From Andeanibacterium fulvum (GTDB lineage: Bacteria > Pseudomonadota > Alphaproteobacteria > Sphingomonadales > Sphingomonadaceae): a stretch of DNA of 64,000 nucleotides. Within the stretch, counting starts at the first letter, position 1. Every line of letters begins with the position of its first letter. Below, one piece after another: positions 27,787 through 36,599 of this stretch. The translations under genes and the position numbers were made by a program. The stretch lies in the NCBI RefSeq assembly GCF_037154085.1, contig NZ_JBANRM010000003.1, positions 124,001 to 188,000 on the forward strand. The letters are read 5' to 3'. The notes beneath the pieces were generated by a model that did no database searches, had not been told where the DNA came from, and worked only from the letters and a program-made list of their open reading frames with translations.

Positions 27787-28191
27787 ATGATCGGAATGAT
27801 TCTTGTCACCCACGGCCGTCTGGCCGAGGAATTCGTGAAAGCGATGGAACATGTCGTCGGCCGCCAGGAAGCGGTCGAAACGGTGTGCATCGGCCCGAAG
27901 GATGACGTGGAAGCCCGCCGCGCCGAGATCGCCGAAGCGATCAAGAAGGTCGATAGCGGCCAGGGCGCGGTGATCCTAACCGACCTGTTCGGCGGCACTC
28001 CCTCCAATCTGGCGATTTCGCTGATGGAGGAAGGCAAGGTTGAGGTCGTCGCGGGAATCAACCTGCCCATGCTGATCCGGCTGGCCGGCGCGCGCGACAA
28101 GATGTCGATCATGGACGCCGTGGCGGCGGCCCGCGATGCCGGGCGCAATTACATCACGATCGCGTCCGAATTCCTTGGCCAGGACGCCTGA
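27787..28191 (+). CDS. PTS EIIA component, mannose family
   Basis: A 134-residue single EIIA-Man domain that accepts phosphate from HPr. The phosphorylated histidine is H9 (LVTHGRLAEEF), and DLFGGTPSN is conserved around residues 67-75. No EIIB or EIIC membrane component occurs nearby, so this is a regulatory rather than sugar-transporting PTS, as usual in alphaproteobacteria. Co-oriented with rapZ and HPr with short gaps. Confidence 0.92.
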   Translation: MIGMILVTHGRLAEEFVKAMEHVVGRQEAVETVCIGPKDDVEARRAEIAEAIKKVDSGQGAVILTDLFGGTPSNLAISLMEEGKVEVVAGINLPMLIRLAGARDKMSIMDAVAAARDAGRNYITIASEFLGQDA

Positions 28192-28233
28192 CTCCGCACA
28201 TAAACGACACGTTACCTTGGGAGGGGTGCACGG

Positions 28234-28512
28234 ATGGATACAGCACGTAGAAGCGTGGAAATCATCAATCAGCGCGGCCTGCATGCACGGGCCAGCGCGA
28301 AATTCGTCGCCGCCGTCGCCAATCTGCCGGGCGGCGCGACAGTCACCGTCGCCAAGGACGGGATGGAAGCCGCGGGCGGTTCCATCCTCGGCCTGATGAT
28401 GCTGGGTGCGGCCAAGGGCGATACAATCGAGGTCTGTGTGAAGGGCGACGACGCCGAAGCCCTGCTGACCAAGCTGGTCGGGCTCGTGATGGACGGCTTC
28501 GGCGAAGACTGA
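28234..28512 (+). CDS. Phosphocarrier protein HPr
   Basis: A 92-residue HPr. H17 (QRGLHARASAKF) is the PEP-dependent site and S50 (AAGGSILGLMML) is the HprK site, so both control points are present. GGGAGG precedes the ATG. Enzyme I is not in the window. With hprK and EIIA-Man this forms a complete regulatory phosphorelay apart from EI. Confidence 0.94.
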   Translation: MDTARRSVEIINQRGLHARASAKFVAAVANLPGGATVTVAKDGMEAAGGSILGLMMLGAAKGDTIEVCVKGDDAEALLTKLVGLVMDGFGED

Positions 28513-28528
28513 TCGGCGCAAACCGCGC

Positions 28529-28552
28529 GGGCCGAGCTTGTCGAAGTCCGCG
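28529..28552 (+). repeat. Single half of R1 repeat
   Basis: CCGAGCTTGTCGAAGTCC resembles one arm of family R1 with no inverted partner nearby. It sits in the 60-base gap between HPr and the methyltransferase gene and is either a remnant or chance similarity. Confidence 0.4.
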
Positions 28553-28572
28553 CGCCGACCTAAGCGGGCACT

Positions 28573-29373
28573 ATGCGCCGCCAGATCACCGGTTTTTCCA
28601 ACCCCACGGTCAAATATCTCCGCTCGCTGCGGGAGAAGAAGCACCGCAAGCGGGAAGGCAAGTTCCTCGCCGAGGGACTGCGCCTGCTCACCGATGCGCG
28701 CGAATCCGGCCGCGTGCCCGAAATGCTCGTCATGTCGACCGAGCGGGACGATCACCCCCTGCTCGCCGCGCTGGAACTGGCGGTGGACCATGCGGGCGGC
28801 GAGATCGTGGAATGCACGCCGGAAATTCTCGCCAAGATCACCGGCAAGGAAAACCCGCAGGCCGTGGCAGGCGTGTTCGCGGAATTCGACACATCGCTTG
28901 CCCATCTAGACCGGCATTCGGCGAAGATCTGGCTGGTGGCGCAGGCCCTGCGCGATCCGGGCAATCTGGGCACCATGCTGCGCACGGGCGATGCGGTGGG
29001 CGCGGGCGGGCTGATCCTGATCGACGATTGCGCCGACCCATTCTCGGTGGAAGCCGTGCGCGCCAGCATGGGCGCGATCTTCACGCAGGACGTTGCGCAA
29101 GCCAACTGGGCGGAGTTCATCGACTGGCTGCGCGAAGGAGACGGCCAGTTGGTCGCCGCTTCCTTGCGCGATGCCCAGCCCTATCGCGGCGCGGCCTATG
29201 CCGCGCCCTGCTTCCTGATGGTGGGCAATGAATCACGCGGCCTACCGGAAGAATACGAACTCGCCTGCGACCTCAGGGTCACCATGCCGATGCGCGGGCG
29301 GGCGGACAGCCTGAACGCCGCAGTGGCGGGCGCAGTGCTGGCCTATGAAGCCCTGGCCGCGCTCGATCCCTGA
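28573..29373 (+). CDS. TrmH/SpoU-family RNA 2'-O-methyltransferase
   Basis: SAM-dependent methyltransferase of 266 residues that forms a trefoil knot. The N-terminal ~110 residues are a substrate-binding domain (KHRKREGKFLAEGLRLL). The catalytic SPOUT domain shows motif 1 NLGTMLRTGDAVG, motif 2 VGNESRGLP and motif 3 MPMRGRADSLNAAVA. The target could be rRNA (RlmB-like) or tRNA; sequence alone does not decide. Confidence 0.9.
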   Translation: MRRQITGFSNPTVKYLRSLREKKHRKREGKFLAEGLRLLTDARESGRVPEMLVMSTERDDHPLLAALELAVDHAGGEIVECTPEILAKITGKENPQAVAGVFAEFDTSLAHLDRHSAKIWLVAQALRDPGNLGTMLRTGDAVGAGGLILIDDCADPFSVEAVRASMGAIFTQDVAQANWAEFIDWLREGDGQLVAASLRDAQPYRGAAYAAPCFLMVGNESRGLPEEYELACDLRVTMPMRGRADSLNAAVAGAVLAYEALAALDP

Positions 29374-29430
29374 CGCATTGCTGACGGCTCCATTCAGCCC
29401 GCTGTCAGCGCATCTCGTCCACAAGAGGAC

Positions 29431-29856
29431 ATGCGCCACGCAGTCTCTCTCCTGGCCCTGATTCTCCCGGCCCTCCCCCTCTCGGCCTGCGTGGCGCAAA
29501 CCGCCCCTGCGCATGAACTGACCGGCAGCAACTGGCGCGTGATCGCCATCGACGGCGAAGCCGCCGCCGCGCCGGACAAGGCCCGCTTTTCCTTCGAAAG
29601 CGGCCGCCTGTCGGCCAATCTCGGCTGCAATTCGATGAGCGGCCCGTGGCGCATCGAAAAGACCCGCCTGATCGCCGGGCCGCTGATGCAGACGAAGATG
29701 TTCTGCGCCGGCCCCGTGGGCGAACAGGAGATGGCCGCCAGCGCGCTCTTGGTCGCCGGCCCCGCCGTGGAGCAGGATGGCAAGCGGCTCACCCTGCGCT
29801 CGAGCGGGCACAGTGTCGTACTTGAACGGATCGGGAGTCCGCAAGACGAGCACTGA
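29431..29856 (+). CDS. META domain lipoprotein (HslJ-like)
   Basis: A 141-residue lipoprotein. The signal ends with lipobox LSAC, and the META domain follows, with LTGSNWRVIAIDG and NLGCNSMSGPW as the defining blocks. HslJ-type proteins are linked to heat and antibiotic stress in E. coli, but the molecular role is unknown. Outer-membrane location is likely. No clear operon partner. Confidence 0.85.
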   Translation: MRHAVSLLALILPALPLSACVAQTAPAHELTGSNWRVIAIDGEAAAAPDKARFSFESGRLSANLGCNSMSGPWRIEKTRLIAGPLMQTKMFCAGPVGEQEMAASALLVAGPAVEQDGKRLTLRSSGHSVVLERIGSPQDEH

Positions 29857-29992
29857 CATCTGCCGGACCGCTTCTGCCGCATGGACAGAGTCATCCGGGG
29901 AACCTATTGCCGCCAAAAGCGCTGTGAACGGAGCGCCGCGATCCGGCCCGCCCGCAGCCCGTTACAAGACTGGATATTGGGGAGAATTGAGC

Positions 29993-30589
29993 ATGTTCCA
30001 CCGCAAACCCGCCGCTTTCGGCCCTGCTGCCGCGATCGCCGCGCTGGCCCTGCTCACGATCCCTGCCGCAGCTGTCGGCCCCGAAATGTCCGCCCCGGGC
30101 TGGATCGTGGACCAATCCGCTTCGAAGCTGGGCTATGAAGGCGTCGGCAATAGCGAGAGCTTCGAGGGCAGCTTCGGCAAGTGGAGCGCGGAGATCAATT
30201 TCGACCCCGCCCATCTCGACCAGTCCATCGCCAAGGTGACCATCGACACCGGCAGCGCGAGCAGCGGCGATCCCTCGCGCGACGATCCCCTGCGCGAAGG
30301 CGAATGGTTCAATATCGGCGCCTTCCCCAACGCCACCTTCGCCACCAGTGGCATTACCTCGACCGGGCCGAATGCCTATGTGGCCGACGGTACGCTGACC
30401 ATCCGCGGCATCAGCAAGCCGGTGAAGCTGCCCTTCACCCTGACCATCGAAGGCGACACGGCCAAGATGAAGGGCGAGGCCAAAATCGATCGCAAGGAAT
30501 GGGGCCTTGGCGAAGGTTCCTGGCAGGACAAATCGGTCGACCCGAACGTGACCGTGAAAGTGGACATCACCGCCAAGCGCGCGGGCTGA
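29993..30589 (+). CDS. YceI family periplasmic protein
   Basis: A 198-residue exported lipocalin-like protein that binds isoprenoid or other polar lipids in characterised relatives. The signal peptide ends near TIPAAA; the mature part has the YceI pattern with SKLGYEG, FDPAHLDQSIAKVTIDTGS, and WFNIGAFPNATF, ending in an intact domain. GGGGAG lies upstream of the ATG at 29993; the longer frame begins inside the META gene. An R2 palindrome follows the stop and may act as terminator. Confidence 0.9.
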   Translation: MFHRKPAAFGPAAAIAALALLTIPAAAVGPEMSAPGWIVDQSASKLGYEGVGNSESFEGSFGKWSAEINFDPAHLDQSIAKVTIDTGSASSGDPSRDDPLREGEWFNIGAFPNATFATSGITSTGPNAYVADGTLTIRGISKPVKLPFTLTIEGDTAKMKGEAKIDRKEWGLGEGSWQDKSVDPNVTVKVDITAKRAG

Positions 30590-30599
30590 GCCTTCCCTT

Positions 30600-30682
30600 C
30601 GTCATTGCGAGCGAGGGAAAGTTGCGCGGCCATCCGGGGCGCCAGATGCAAACGCCCCGGATCGTTTCGCTCGCGATGACGG
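30600..30682. repeat. Palindromic repeat, family R2 (variant)
   Basis: CGTCATTGCGAGCG at 30600 pairs with CGCTCGCGATGACGG at the right end, and the centre carries CCGGGGCG / CGCCCCGG. It lies between convergent YceI and lipoprotein genes. Confidence 0.75.
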
Positions 30683-30693
30683 CGACAGGCGGG

Positions 30694-31431
30694 TCAGTCT
30701 CCCGCCACGAAGGCGCTGATCGCCCAGCCCTCGTCGCGCTCTTCCACGATCAGGCGGTAATCCACCAGCGCGCGCAGTCTGTCCCACGCGATATAGCCTG
30801 ACCCGCCCTCGCTATCGTCGACCTTGGCGAAGGGGCTCTGCTCGTCCGTGCTTTCCTGCAGTTCGACCATGTTCCAGTCGATGGTCTTCAGCACTTTCGC
30901 ATCCGCGCGCGGCTCGGCCAGCAAAGGCACGCCCTGTCCGCGCACCAGCAGCAGCATGTAACTGTCCCGCTCGCCATAATCCTGCGCGAAATACCAGGGC
31001 ATGGTGAAGCCGCCCTGCCGATTGACCGCGCAACCCAGCGGCAGGAGGTGCTCCAGCGCTTCCCACAGCCGGTAATCGGGATCGTCGAGCCGCCGGCGAA
31101 GCTCGGCCCTGCCCGCGCCTCCGCCGAAATCGAGCACCACGTCCGGAGCGGCCAGTGCCGCAAGCGCATCGGCATCGCGCTTCACCACCGCATCGGCCAG
31201 CCTGAGCCGGAATTCCTCCGCCGCACCGATCCCGCCGCACTGGTCCTGCGGGGCATAGGCCCCTTTCTGGCGGGGCGTAATCAACGAGGTGAGCAAAGTT
31301 TGCGCCGCATCCGACCCGGCCTGTGCGCTCTGCGCCGCTTTCGGCGCTGCCTCCGCCTTTTCGGACTTGCCGCAGGCGGCGAGCAGGCCGGTCAGGAGCA
31401 GCAGGGCGGCGGGGCGCAGCATTCCGGGCAT
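30694..31431 (-). CDS. Lipoprotein with possible SH3-like domain, unknown function
   Basis: A 245-residue lipoprotein: signal peptide and lipobox LAAC, then a low-complexity Ala/Gln linker, a mixed alpha/beta domain (about 60-150), and a C-terminal region LLAEPRADAKVLKTIDWNMVEL that resembles a bacterial SH3 fold. The start at 31431 suits the GGAGG at -10; an ATG at 31440 overlaps the rmuC stop as ATGA. It is therefore translationally coupled to rmuC or nearly so. No function is proposed. Confidence 0.75.
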   Translation of the reverse strand: MPGMLRPAALLLLTGLLAACGKSEKAEAAPKAAQSAQAGSDAAQTLLTSLITPRQKGAYAPQDQCGGIGAAEEFRLRLADAVVKRDADALAALAAPDVVLDFGGGAGRAELRRRLDDPDYRLWEALEHLLPLGCAVNRQGGFTMPWYFAQDYGERDSYMLLLVRGQGVPLLAEPRADAKVLKTIDWNMVELQESTDEQSPFAKVDDSEGGSGYIAWDRLRALVDYRLIVEERDEGWAISAFVAGD

Positions 31432-31436
31432 TCGCG

Positions 31437-32846
31437 TCATTCCTCCTGTATGGCGGCCTCCCCGGCCTCCACAATGTCCGTGCCTTCCGCATCGGCCGCG
31501 ACATAGCGAGGAGCCGCTTCGACCAGCGGCACGTCCTCGATCTCGCGCTTGCCGATCTCCACGCCCTTGTCCTTGAGACGGCGACCGGCGGACAAGACAT
31601 TGCGCTCAAAGCTTCCCACAAACTTGTTGTAATTGCTTACCGCGCTGTCCAGACCTGACCCAACCCGCTTGAGATGCTCGGCTGCCACAGCCAGCCGGTC
31701 ATAGAGTTCCGTGCCCATCCGGCCGATTTCCATAGCCTCGCGCGCCAGAGCGTCCTGCCGCCAGACCTGTGCCACCGTGCGCGCAATCGCCACCAGATTG
31801 GTGGGAGTTGCCAGCAGCACCTTGTTGCGAAAGGCGAAGTCCCACAATTCGGGGTCCTGCTCCAATGCGGCGGCCACGAAATGCTCGCCCGGCACGAACA
31901 TCACCACGTAATCGGGCGCATCCTCGAACTGGCTCTGATAGCTCTTGGCACCGAGTTGCTGGACGTGGTTCTTCATGGCCCGCGCATGGGCGGCCAGCGC
32001 CAAATCGCGCCCTTCCTCCGTATCCGCCTCGAACGCCTCCTGATAGGCATTGAGCGAGACCTTGGCGTCGATCACCAGCTTCTTCTGGCCCGGCACATTC
32101 ACGATCGCATCCGGCCGCAAGCGCCCGTCTTCCGTATTCACCGAATGCTCGGTGACGAAATCGGTGTGTTCGGAAAGGCCGCATTGCTCCAGCACATTGC
32201 GCAATTGCTGCTCGCCCCAGCGCCCGCGTGCCTTGGGGGCATTGCGCAGCGAATTGCCGAGCCGGGCAGCTTCTTGCCGCACCTGTTCCTGCCCTTCGCG
32301 CATCGACTGGATCAGTCCGGTAAGCTGGCCGAACGCGTCCACGCGCTTCGCTTCCAGCGTGGCGACCTGCTCCTCGTAACTCTTGAGCTTCTGGCCCACG
32401 GGTTCGAGCAAGGCGCGTATCTTCTGCTCGCCATTTTCCTCCGACTGGCGGAAACGCTCTTCCGCGCGCCTCAGGAACGCTTCCTGGGCCTCGCCCAGCA
32501 CCTTGCTGCCGGCGTTCTGGAACTCCTTGAGCATATCCTCGCGCGCCTGGAGCAGCAGACGCTTCTGCTCTTCAAAGCCAGCCTCCCGCGCCTTGAGCAC
32601 AGTGAGTTCCTCGCGCGCCCGGTCAAGCTGGCCCGCCAGCGTGTCAGCACGTGCCGCCCGCTCGCTCATCGTCGCGAGTTCCGGCGCCATCCGGGCGAGC
32701 TTTTCCGAAAGCTCCCGCCCTGCCGCTTCCGCTGCATCGAGCCGCCTCTTCAGTTCCGCTGCGGGTCGACCGCCGAAGAACCAGCCCAGACCCAGCCCGA
32801 AGGCAAGAGCCACAAGTGCAGCAATAACAAGGAACAGCGCGTCCAT
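31437..32846 (-). CDS. rmuC: DNA recombination protein RmuC
   Basis: Membrane-anchored RmuC of 469 residues: one N-terminal helix (about 5-26), a coiled coil (about 30-200), and the RmuC nuclease-like domain with RGRWGEQQLRNVLE, DAKVSLNAY and VMFVPGEHF. In E. coli it limits inversion at inverted repeats. The upstream region contains a GAAC-N7-GAAC element 19-33 bases before the start, matching the LexA box, so SOS induction is likely. The downstream lipoprotein gene is nearly fused in transcription. Confidence 0.92.
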   Translation of the reverse strand: MDALFLVIAALVALAFGLGLGWFFGGRPAAELKRRLDAAEAAGRELSEKLARMAPELATMSERAARADTLAGQLDRAREELTVLKAREAGFEEQKRLLLQAREDMLKEFQNAGSKVLGEAQEAFLRRAEERFRQSEENGEQKIRALLEPVGQKLKSYEEQVATLEAKRVDAFGQLTGLIQSMREGQEQVRQEAARLGNSLRNAPKARGRWGEQQLRNVLEQCGLSEHTDFVTEHSVNTEDGRLRPDAIVNVPGQKKLVIDAKVSLNAYQEAFEADTEEGRDLALAAHARAMKNHVQQLGAKSYQSQFEDAPDYVVMFVPGEHFVAAALEQDPELWDFAFRNKVLLATPTNLVAIARTVAQVWRQDALAREAMEIGRMGTELYDRLAVAAEHLKRVGSGLDSAVSNYNKFVGSFERNVLSAGRRLKDKGVEIGKREIEDVPLVEAAPRYVAADAEGTDIVEAGEAAIQEE

Positions 32847-32864
32847 CCGACCAGCCTGAAATGA

Positions 32865-32879
32865 GAACGAAATGGGAAC
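32865..32879 (-). promoter_or_regulatory. LexA-like SOS box before rmuC
   Basis: GAACGAAATGGGAAC, which on the coding strand of rmuC reads GTTC-N7-GTTC, the alphaproteobacterial LexA box. It ends 19 bases before the rmuC ATG. About two such matches are expected by chance over both strands of 64 kb, so position near a DNA-repair gene is the main support. Confidence 0.6.
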
Positions 32880-32972
32880 TTACCCAAGCCTGTCTGATGG
32901 CACAAGGCCCCCACCGCAACGATCCACCGCCGATTGCCACGAGAAGGCAAGAATCCGTCCCAAGAATCACCC

Positions 32973-33002
32973 TTGAGGATTCGCACAGGAAAATTGTATG
33001 AG
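32973..33002 (+). promoter_or_regulatory. Candidate promoter of fhs
   Basis: TTGAGG (32973-32978) and TATGAG (32997-33002) with an 18-base spacer precede fhs by ~125 bases. It is a moderate match to consensus; the long leader contains the palindrome at 33022-33038. Confidence 0.4.
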
Positions 33003-33021
33003 CCGCTTACAAATTTCAGAA

Positions 33022-33038
33022 TCACGAAATCTTCGTGA
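33022..33038. repeat. Perfect palindrome in the fhs leader
   Basis: TCACGAA-ATC-TTCGTGA is a perfect 7+7 inverted repeat, 88 bases before the fhs start and 20 bases past the -10 candidate. It could be an operator or a leader hairpin. Confidence 0.5.
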
Positions 33039-33125
33039 GTGCGAAATGGCGGATGGCCGGGCTCGCGCCTTGCCAGACGTACCCGGAAGTTCGAACTGCC
33101 CTTAAGACAACAAGGACGAGAAGCG

Positions 33126-34793
33126 ATGCCTACTGATATCGAAATCGCACGCCAGGCCACGCTGGCCCCGATCACCGAAGTCGCCAAGAAGGCCGGCGTT
33201 CCCGATGAGGCGCTGATCCCTTACGGCAAGTACAAGGCCAAGATCGACCGTGACCTGCTGCCCCCCGCGCTGGCTCCGGGCAAGCTGATCCTCGTTACCG
33301 CCATCAACCCGACCCCGGCCGGCGAAGGCAAGACCACCACTTCGGTCGGTCTGTCGGACGCCCTGCACCGCATCGGCAAGAAGACCCTGCTCTGCCTGCG
33401 CGAACCCTCGCTGGGTCCGTGCTTCGGCGTGAAGGGTGGCGGCGCCGGCGGCGGCAAGAGCCAGGTCATGCCGATGGATGAAATCAACCTGCACTTCACG
33501 GGTGACTTCCACGCCATCACTTCGGCCCACAACCTGCTGTCGGCCATGATCGACAACCACATCTACTGGGGCAACGAACAGAACATCGACCTGCGCCGCG
33601 TGACCTGGCGCCGCGTTCTGGACATGAACGATCGCGCCCTGCGCCAGATCGTCGGCCCGCTGGGCGGCGTTTCGAACGGCTATCCGCGCGAAACCGGCTT
33701 CGACATCACCGTCGCTTCCGAAATCATGGCCATCCTGTGCCTCGCTTCGGACCTCAAGGACCTGCAGAAGCGCCTGGGCGACATCATCATCGGCTATCGC
33801 CGCGACAAGACCCCGGTCTTCTGCCGCGACGTGAAGGCCGACAGCTCGATGACCGTTCTGCTCAAGGACGCCATCCTGCCGAACCTGGTGCAGACGCTGG
33901 AAAACAACCCGGCCTTCCTGCACGGCGGCCCCTTCGCCAACATCGCCCATGGCTGTAACTCGGTGATCGCCACCAAGACCGCGCTGGTCATGGCCGATTA
34001 CGTGGTGACCGAAGCCGGCTTCGGTGCCGACCTCGGCGCCGAGAAGTTCATGGACATCAAGTGCCGCCTCGCCGGCCTGAAGCCCGATGCCGTGGTGCTG
34101 GTCGCCACCGTGCGCGCGCTCAAGATGAATGGCGGCGTTTCCAAGGCCGACCTGACCAAGGGCGAGAACGTGGAAGCCGTGCGCAAGGGTTCGGTGAACC
34201 TGAAGCGTCACATCGAAAACGTGAAGAAGTTCGGCATCACGCCGACCATCGCGATCAACCACTTCTACCTCGATACCGATGCCGAACTGGCCGTGATCAA
34301 GGAAATGGCTGAAAGCTTCGGCGCCGAAGCCGTGATCTGCAAGCACTGGGCCGATGGTGGCGCGGGTGCGGAAGAACTGGCACACATCGTTGCTGCCAAG
34401 GCCGATGCCGGTGCGCCGGACTGGGCCCCGCTCTATCCCGACGAAATGCCGCTGGCCGAGAAGATCGAAACGGTCTGCAAGGAAATCTACCGCGCAGAAA
34501 CCGTCACGATGTCGCCTGCGGTGAAGAGCCAGCTCAAGCAGTGGGAAGAAATGGGCTACGGCAACTTCCCCGTCTGCATGGCGAAGACGCAGTACAGCTT
34601 CTCGACCGATCCGACGCAGCTGGGCGCGCCCGAAGGCTTCGACGTAACGATCCGCGAAGTGCGCATTTCGGCCGGTGCCGGCTTCATTGTCGCCATTGCC
34701 GGCGACATCATGACCATGCCGGGCCTGCCCAAGGTTCCCTCGGCCGAGGCGATCTACCTCGACGAGAACGGCCAGATCGAAGGCCTGTTCTAA
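33126..34793 (+). CDS. fhs: Formate-tetrahydrofolate ligase
   Basis: Forms 10-formyl-tetrahydrofolate from formate, THF and ATP, feeding one-carbon metabolism. The 555-residue sequence has the P-loop TPAGEGKTT at 63-71 and the family block SLGPCFGVKGGGAGGGKSQVMPMDEINLHFTGD. Codons are strongly biased to preferred C-ending forms, suggesting high expression. The start at 33126 removes a frame extension through the leader. It is monocistronic, with a strong terminator 25 bases after the stop. Confidence 0.96.
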   Translation: MPTDIEIARQATLAPITEVAKKAGVPDEALIPYGKYKAKIDRDLLPPALAPGKLILVTAINPTPAGEGKTTTSVGLSDALHRIGKKTLLCLREPSLGPCFGVKGGGAGGGKSQVMPMDEINLHFTGDFHAITSAHNLLSAMIDNHIYWGNEQNIDLRRVTWRRVLDMNDRALRQIVGPLGGVSNGYPRETGFDITVASEIMAILCLASDLKDLQKRLGDIIIGYRRDKTPVFCRDVKADSSMTVLLKDAILPNLVQTLENNPAFLHGGPFANIAHGCNSVIATKTALVMADYVVTEAGFGADLGAEKFMDIKCRLAGLKPDAVVLVATVRALKMNGGVSKADLTKGENVEAVRKGSVNLKRHIENVKKFGITPTIAINHFYLDTDAELAVIKEMAESFGAEAVICKHWADGGAGAEELAHIVAAKADAGAPDWAPLYPDEMPLAEKIETVCKEIYRAETVTMSPAVKSQLKQWEEMGYGNFPVCMAKTQYSFSTDPTQLGAPEGFDVTIREVRISAGAGFIVAIAGDIMTMPGLPKVPSAEAIYLDENGQIEGLF

Positions 34794-34817
34794 GCAACAG
34801 GTCCAGACGGACAAAGG

Positions 34818-34846
34818 AAAGGCCGCCCCTCACCGGGCGGCCTTTT
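34818..34846 (+). terminator. Intrinsic terminator of fhs
   Basis: AAAGGCCGCCC pairs with GGGCGGCCTTTT around a six-base loop, with a T run. It may also serve the convergent Na/Pi transporter gene. Confidence 0.88.
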
Positions 34847-34870
34847 CGTTTGGGCGTCGTCAGCGCCGGA

Positions 34871-36472
34871 CTATGAAAGCGCGGGCCGCTTTTCCAGCAG
34901 AGCCGCAAGGCGGCGGATCGCCCAGGCGATGCGCTCGTAAGTGCTGGTGATCGCCAATATCTGGCTGCGTTCTTCCGGTGTGTGATGATGCGAGGCAGCG
35001 AGATAGGCCTTGCGCATCGCCTCCATCCGCTCCCCGCAATCGCGCGTCTTTTCCTCGATCAGGGGGAAGTCCGCCGGGTTGCTCGTCTTCATTGCATCGT
35101 CCGCCAGATCGAGCAGGGCATCGAGTTCTGCCAGAATGCGCGCGCGCATGTCATGCAGATGCGGATCGAGCACATGGGCGGCCTGCCACAATTCGAAACA
35201 GGCTTCGTCGAGCGTGTGGAGCAGATGTTGGCGCTTCTGCTGGCCCAGCAGCCATTCGGTATCCTCGCCCGACATTTCGCGCGCCATGAGATCGACCTGC
35301 ACCCGCTCGATCACGCCGGAGACGAGATCGAAGGCTTCGCGATATTCCTCGGGGCTCGGTCCTTCCTCGTCCTCTCCCCGCAAGGCCGCGCCATAGGCAG
35401 GCAGGCGCTCGAACAGGCGCAATTGCTCCATCTCCGCCAGCAGCAGCACCGTATGCGGGCTCTCCGCACCGTCATTGTGGAGGTATTTCGGTTGCCCCAG
35501 TTCCTCGGCCGGGAGCGGCGGCGACAGGCGGGCGCACAGGTGGAGGTAAGGTCCTGCCAGCAGATTGAGCAGCAGCGGCGCCAACGCGTTCACGGCAATG
35601 GCGATACCCACTGCCAATGTGCCGGAATCCGCCCCACTCACGGCTCCCAGCCATGCAAGCCCTGCCCCACCCGCGAGCAGGCGGTCAGCCCCATAGGCGA
35701 TGAGGAACAGCGAGACCGAAACGGCATTGTAGAGAATCTCAGCCAGCACCACCTGCCGCGCCTGGCCGTGGAAATTGAAGCCGGTGAACCAGGTGATGAG
35801 GCTCGACCCGGCATGGGCGCCGAACACCAGCATCAGCGTCTCGTCCGCACCGAAGATGCCCTGCTTGGCCATGGCGACGGCAATCAGCATGATCGCCATG
35901 TGCGACTGGGCGACGAAGGTCAGCACCAGTCCGAACAGGAAGGCCAGCGGCAGCGAGGCCTGAATGAATGTGATCGCGTCGGAGAACAGGCCCTGCTCGG
36001 TCAGCAGCAGGGCCGCCTGGCTCATCATCCTGAGGCCGAAGAGCATCAGGGCAAGACCGAAGATGGCCGACGCTCCTTTCAGCAGCGGCTTCGGCCGTTC
36101 GAAGGCGATGGCCGCGCCGGACAGGGCGAGCACGAACAGGGCCAGCAGGTGGATCGGAAAGACCGCCGCGATCACCACCAGTGTGCAGCCCAGATTCGAC
36201 CACAGGGCCACGGGCAGTGCCCGGCGCGGCTCCAGCACCCCGGCATGGACGAAGCTGGCCATGATGAACGAGGTGGTCCGCCCGCTCTGCGACACGAAGC
36301 CCAGCGCCGTGCCCGCCGCCATGGCGGAAAGCGGCCGCCGCGTAACTCGCGTGATCGCCCCGCGCAGGCGGGACCCGGCAATCGCGCCCAGATTGCGCGT
36401 GACCATCTTGATACCGAAGAACAGGATGCCCAAGCCCGCGAGCGAGTTCATGAACAATTCGATCGCGCTCAT
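34871..36472 (-). CDS. Na/Pi cotransporter family protein
   Basis: An inner-membrane protein of 533 residues with two NptA-type repeats, each with a characteristic QS motif (FVSQSGRTTSF and FVAQSHMAIML), giving about eight to nine helices. The C-terminal ~200 residues form a soluble PhoU-like helical domain. It would import phosphate with sodium. The ATG at 36472 has AGGGGG five bases upstream; a TTG at 36487 is a poorer choice. No pho-box was recognised. Confidence 0.88.
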   Translation of the reverse strand: MSAIELFMNSLAGLGILFFGIKMVTRNLGAIAGSRLRGAITRVTRRPLSAMAAGTALGFVSQSGRTTSFIMASFVHAGVLEPRRALPVALWSNLGCTLVVIAAVFPIHLLALFVLALSGAAIAFERPKPLLKGASAIFGLALMLFGLRMMSQAALLLTEQGLFSDAITFIQASLPLAFLFGLVLTFVAQSHMAIMLIAVAMAKQGIFGADETLMLVFGAHAGSSLITWFTGFNFHGQARQVVLAEILYNAVSVSLFLIAYGADRLLAGGAGLAWLGAVSGADSGTLAVGIAIAVNALAPLLLNLLAGPYLHLCARLSPPLPAEELGQPKYLHNDGAESPHTVLLLAEMEQLRLFERLPAYGAALRGEDEEGPSPEEYREAFDLVSGVIERVQVDLMAREMSGEDTEWLLGQQKRQHLLHTLDEACFELWQAAHVLDPHLHDMRARILAELDALLDLADDAMKTSNPADFPLIEEKTRDCGERMEAMRKAYLAASHHHTPEERSQILAITSTYERIAWAIRRLAALLEKRPALS

Positions 36473-36561
36473 CGGGCCCCCTGGCAATTACTGCGAGAGG
36501 CTTTCTTGCCGCGATGTGTGACGGTTGCGTGACCGTTACGTGAGCATAGACCGGATATGAC

Positions 36562-36589
36562 AAGGGCCGCCCGTGAGGAGGCGCCCCTT
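36562..36589 (-). terminator. Terminator-like hairpin after the 36600 gene
   Basis: AAGGGCCGCC (36562-36571) pairs with GGCGCCCCTT (36580-36589) with one central mismatch; on the minus strand the hairpin ends with CCCTTGTC. It would end the def transcript. Confidence 0.45.
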
Positions 36590-36599
36590 TCGCTGTGAC

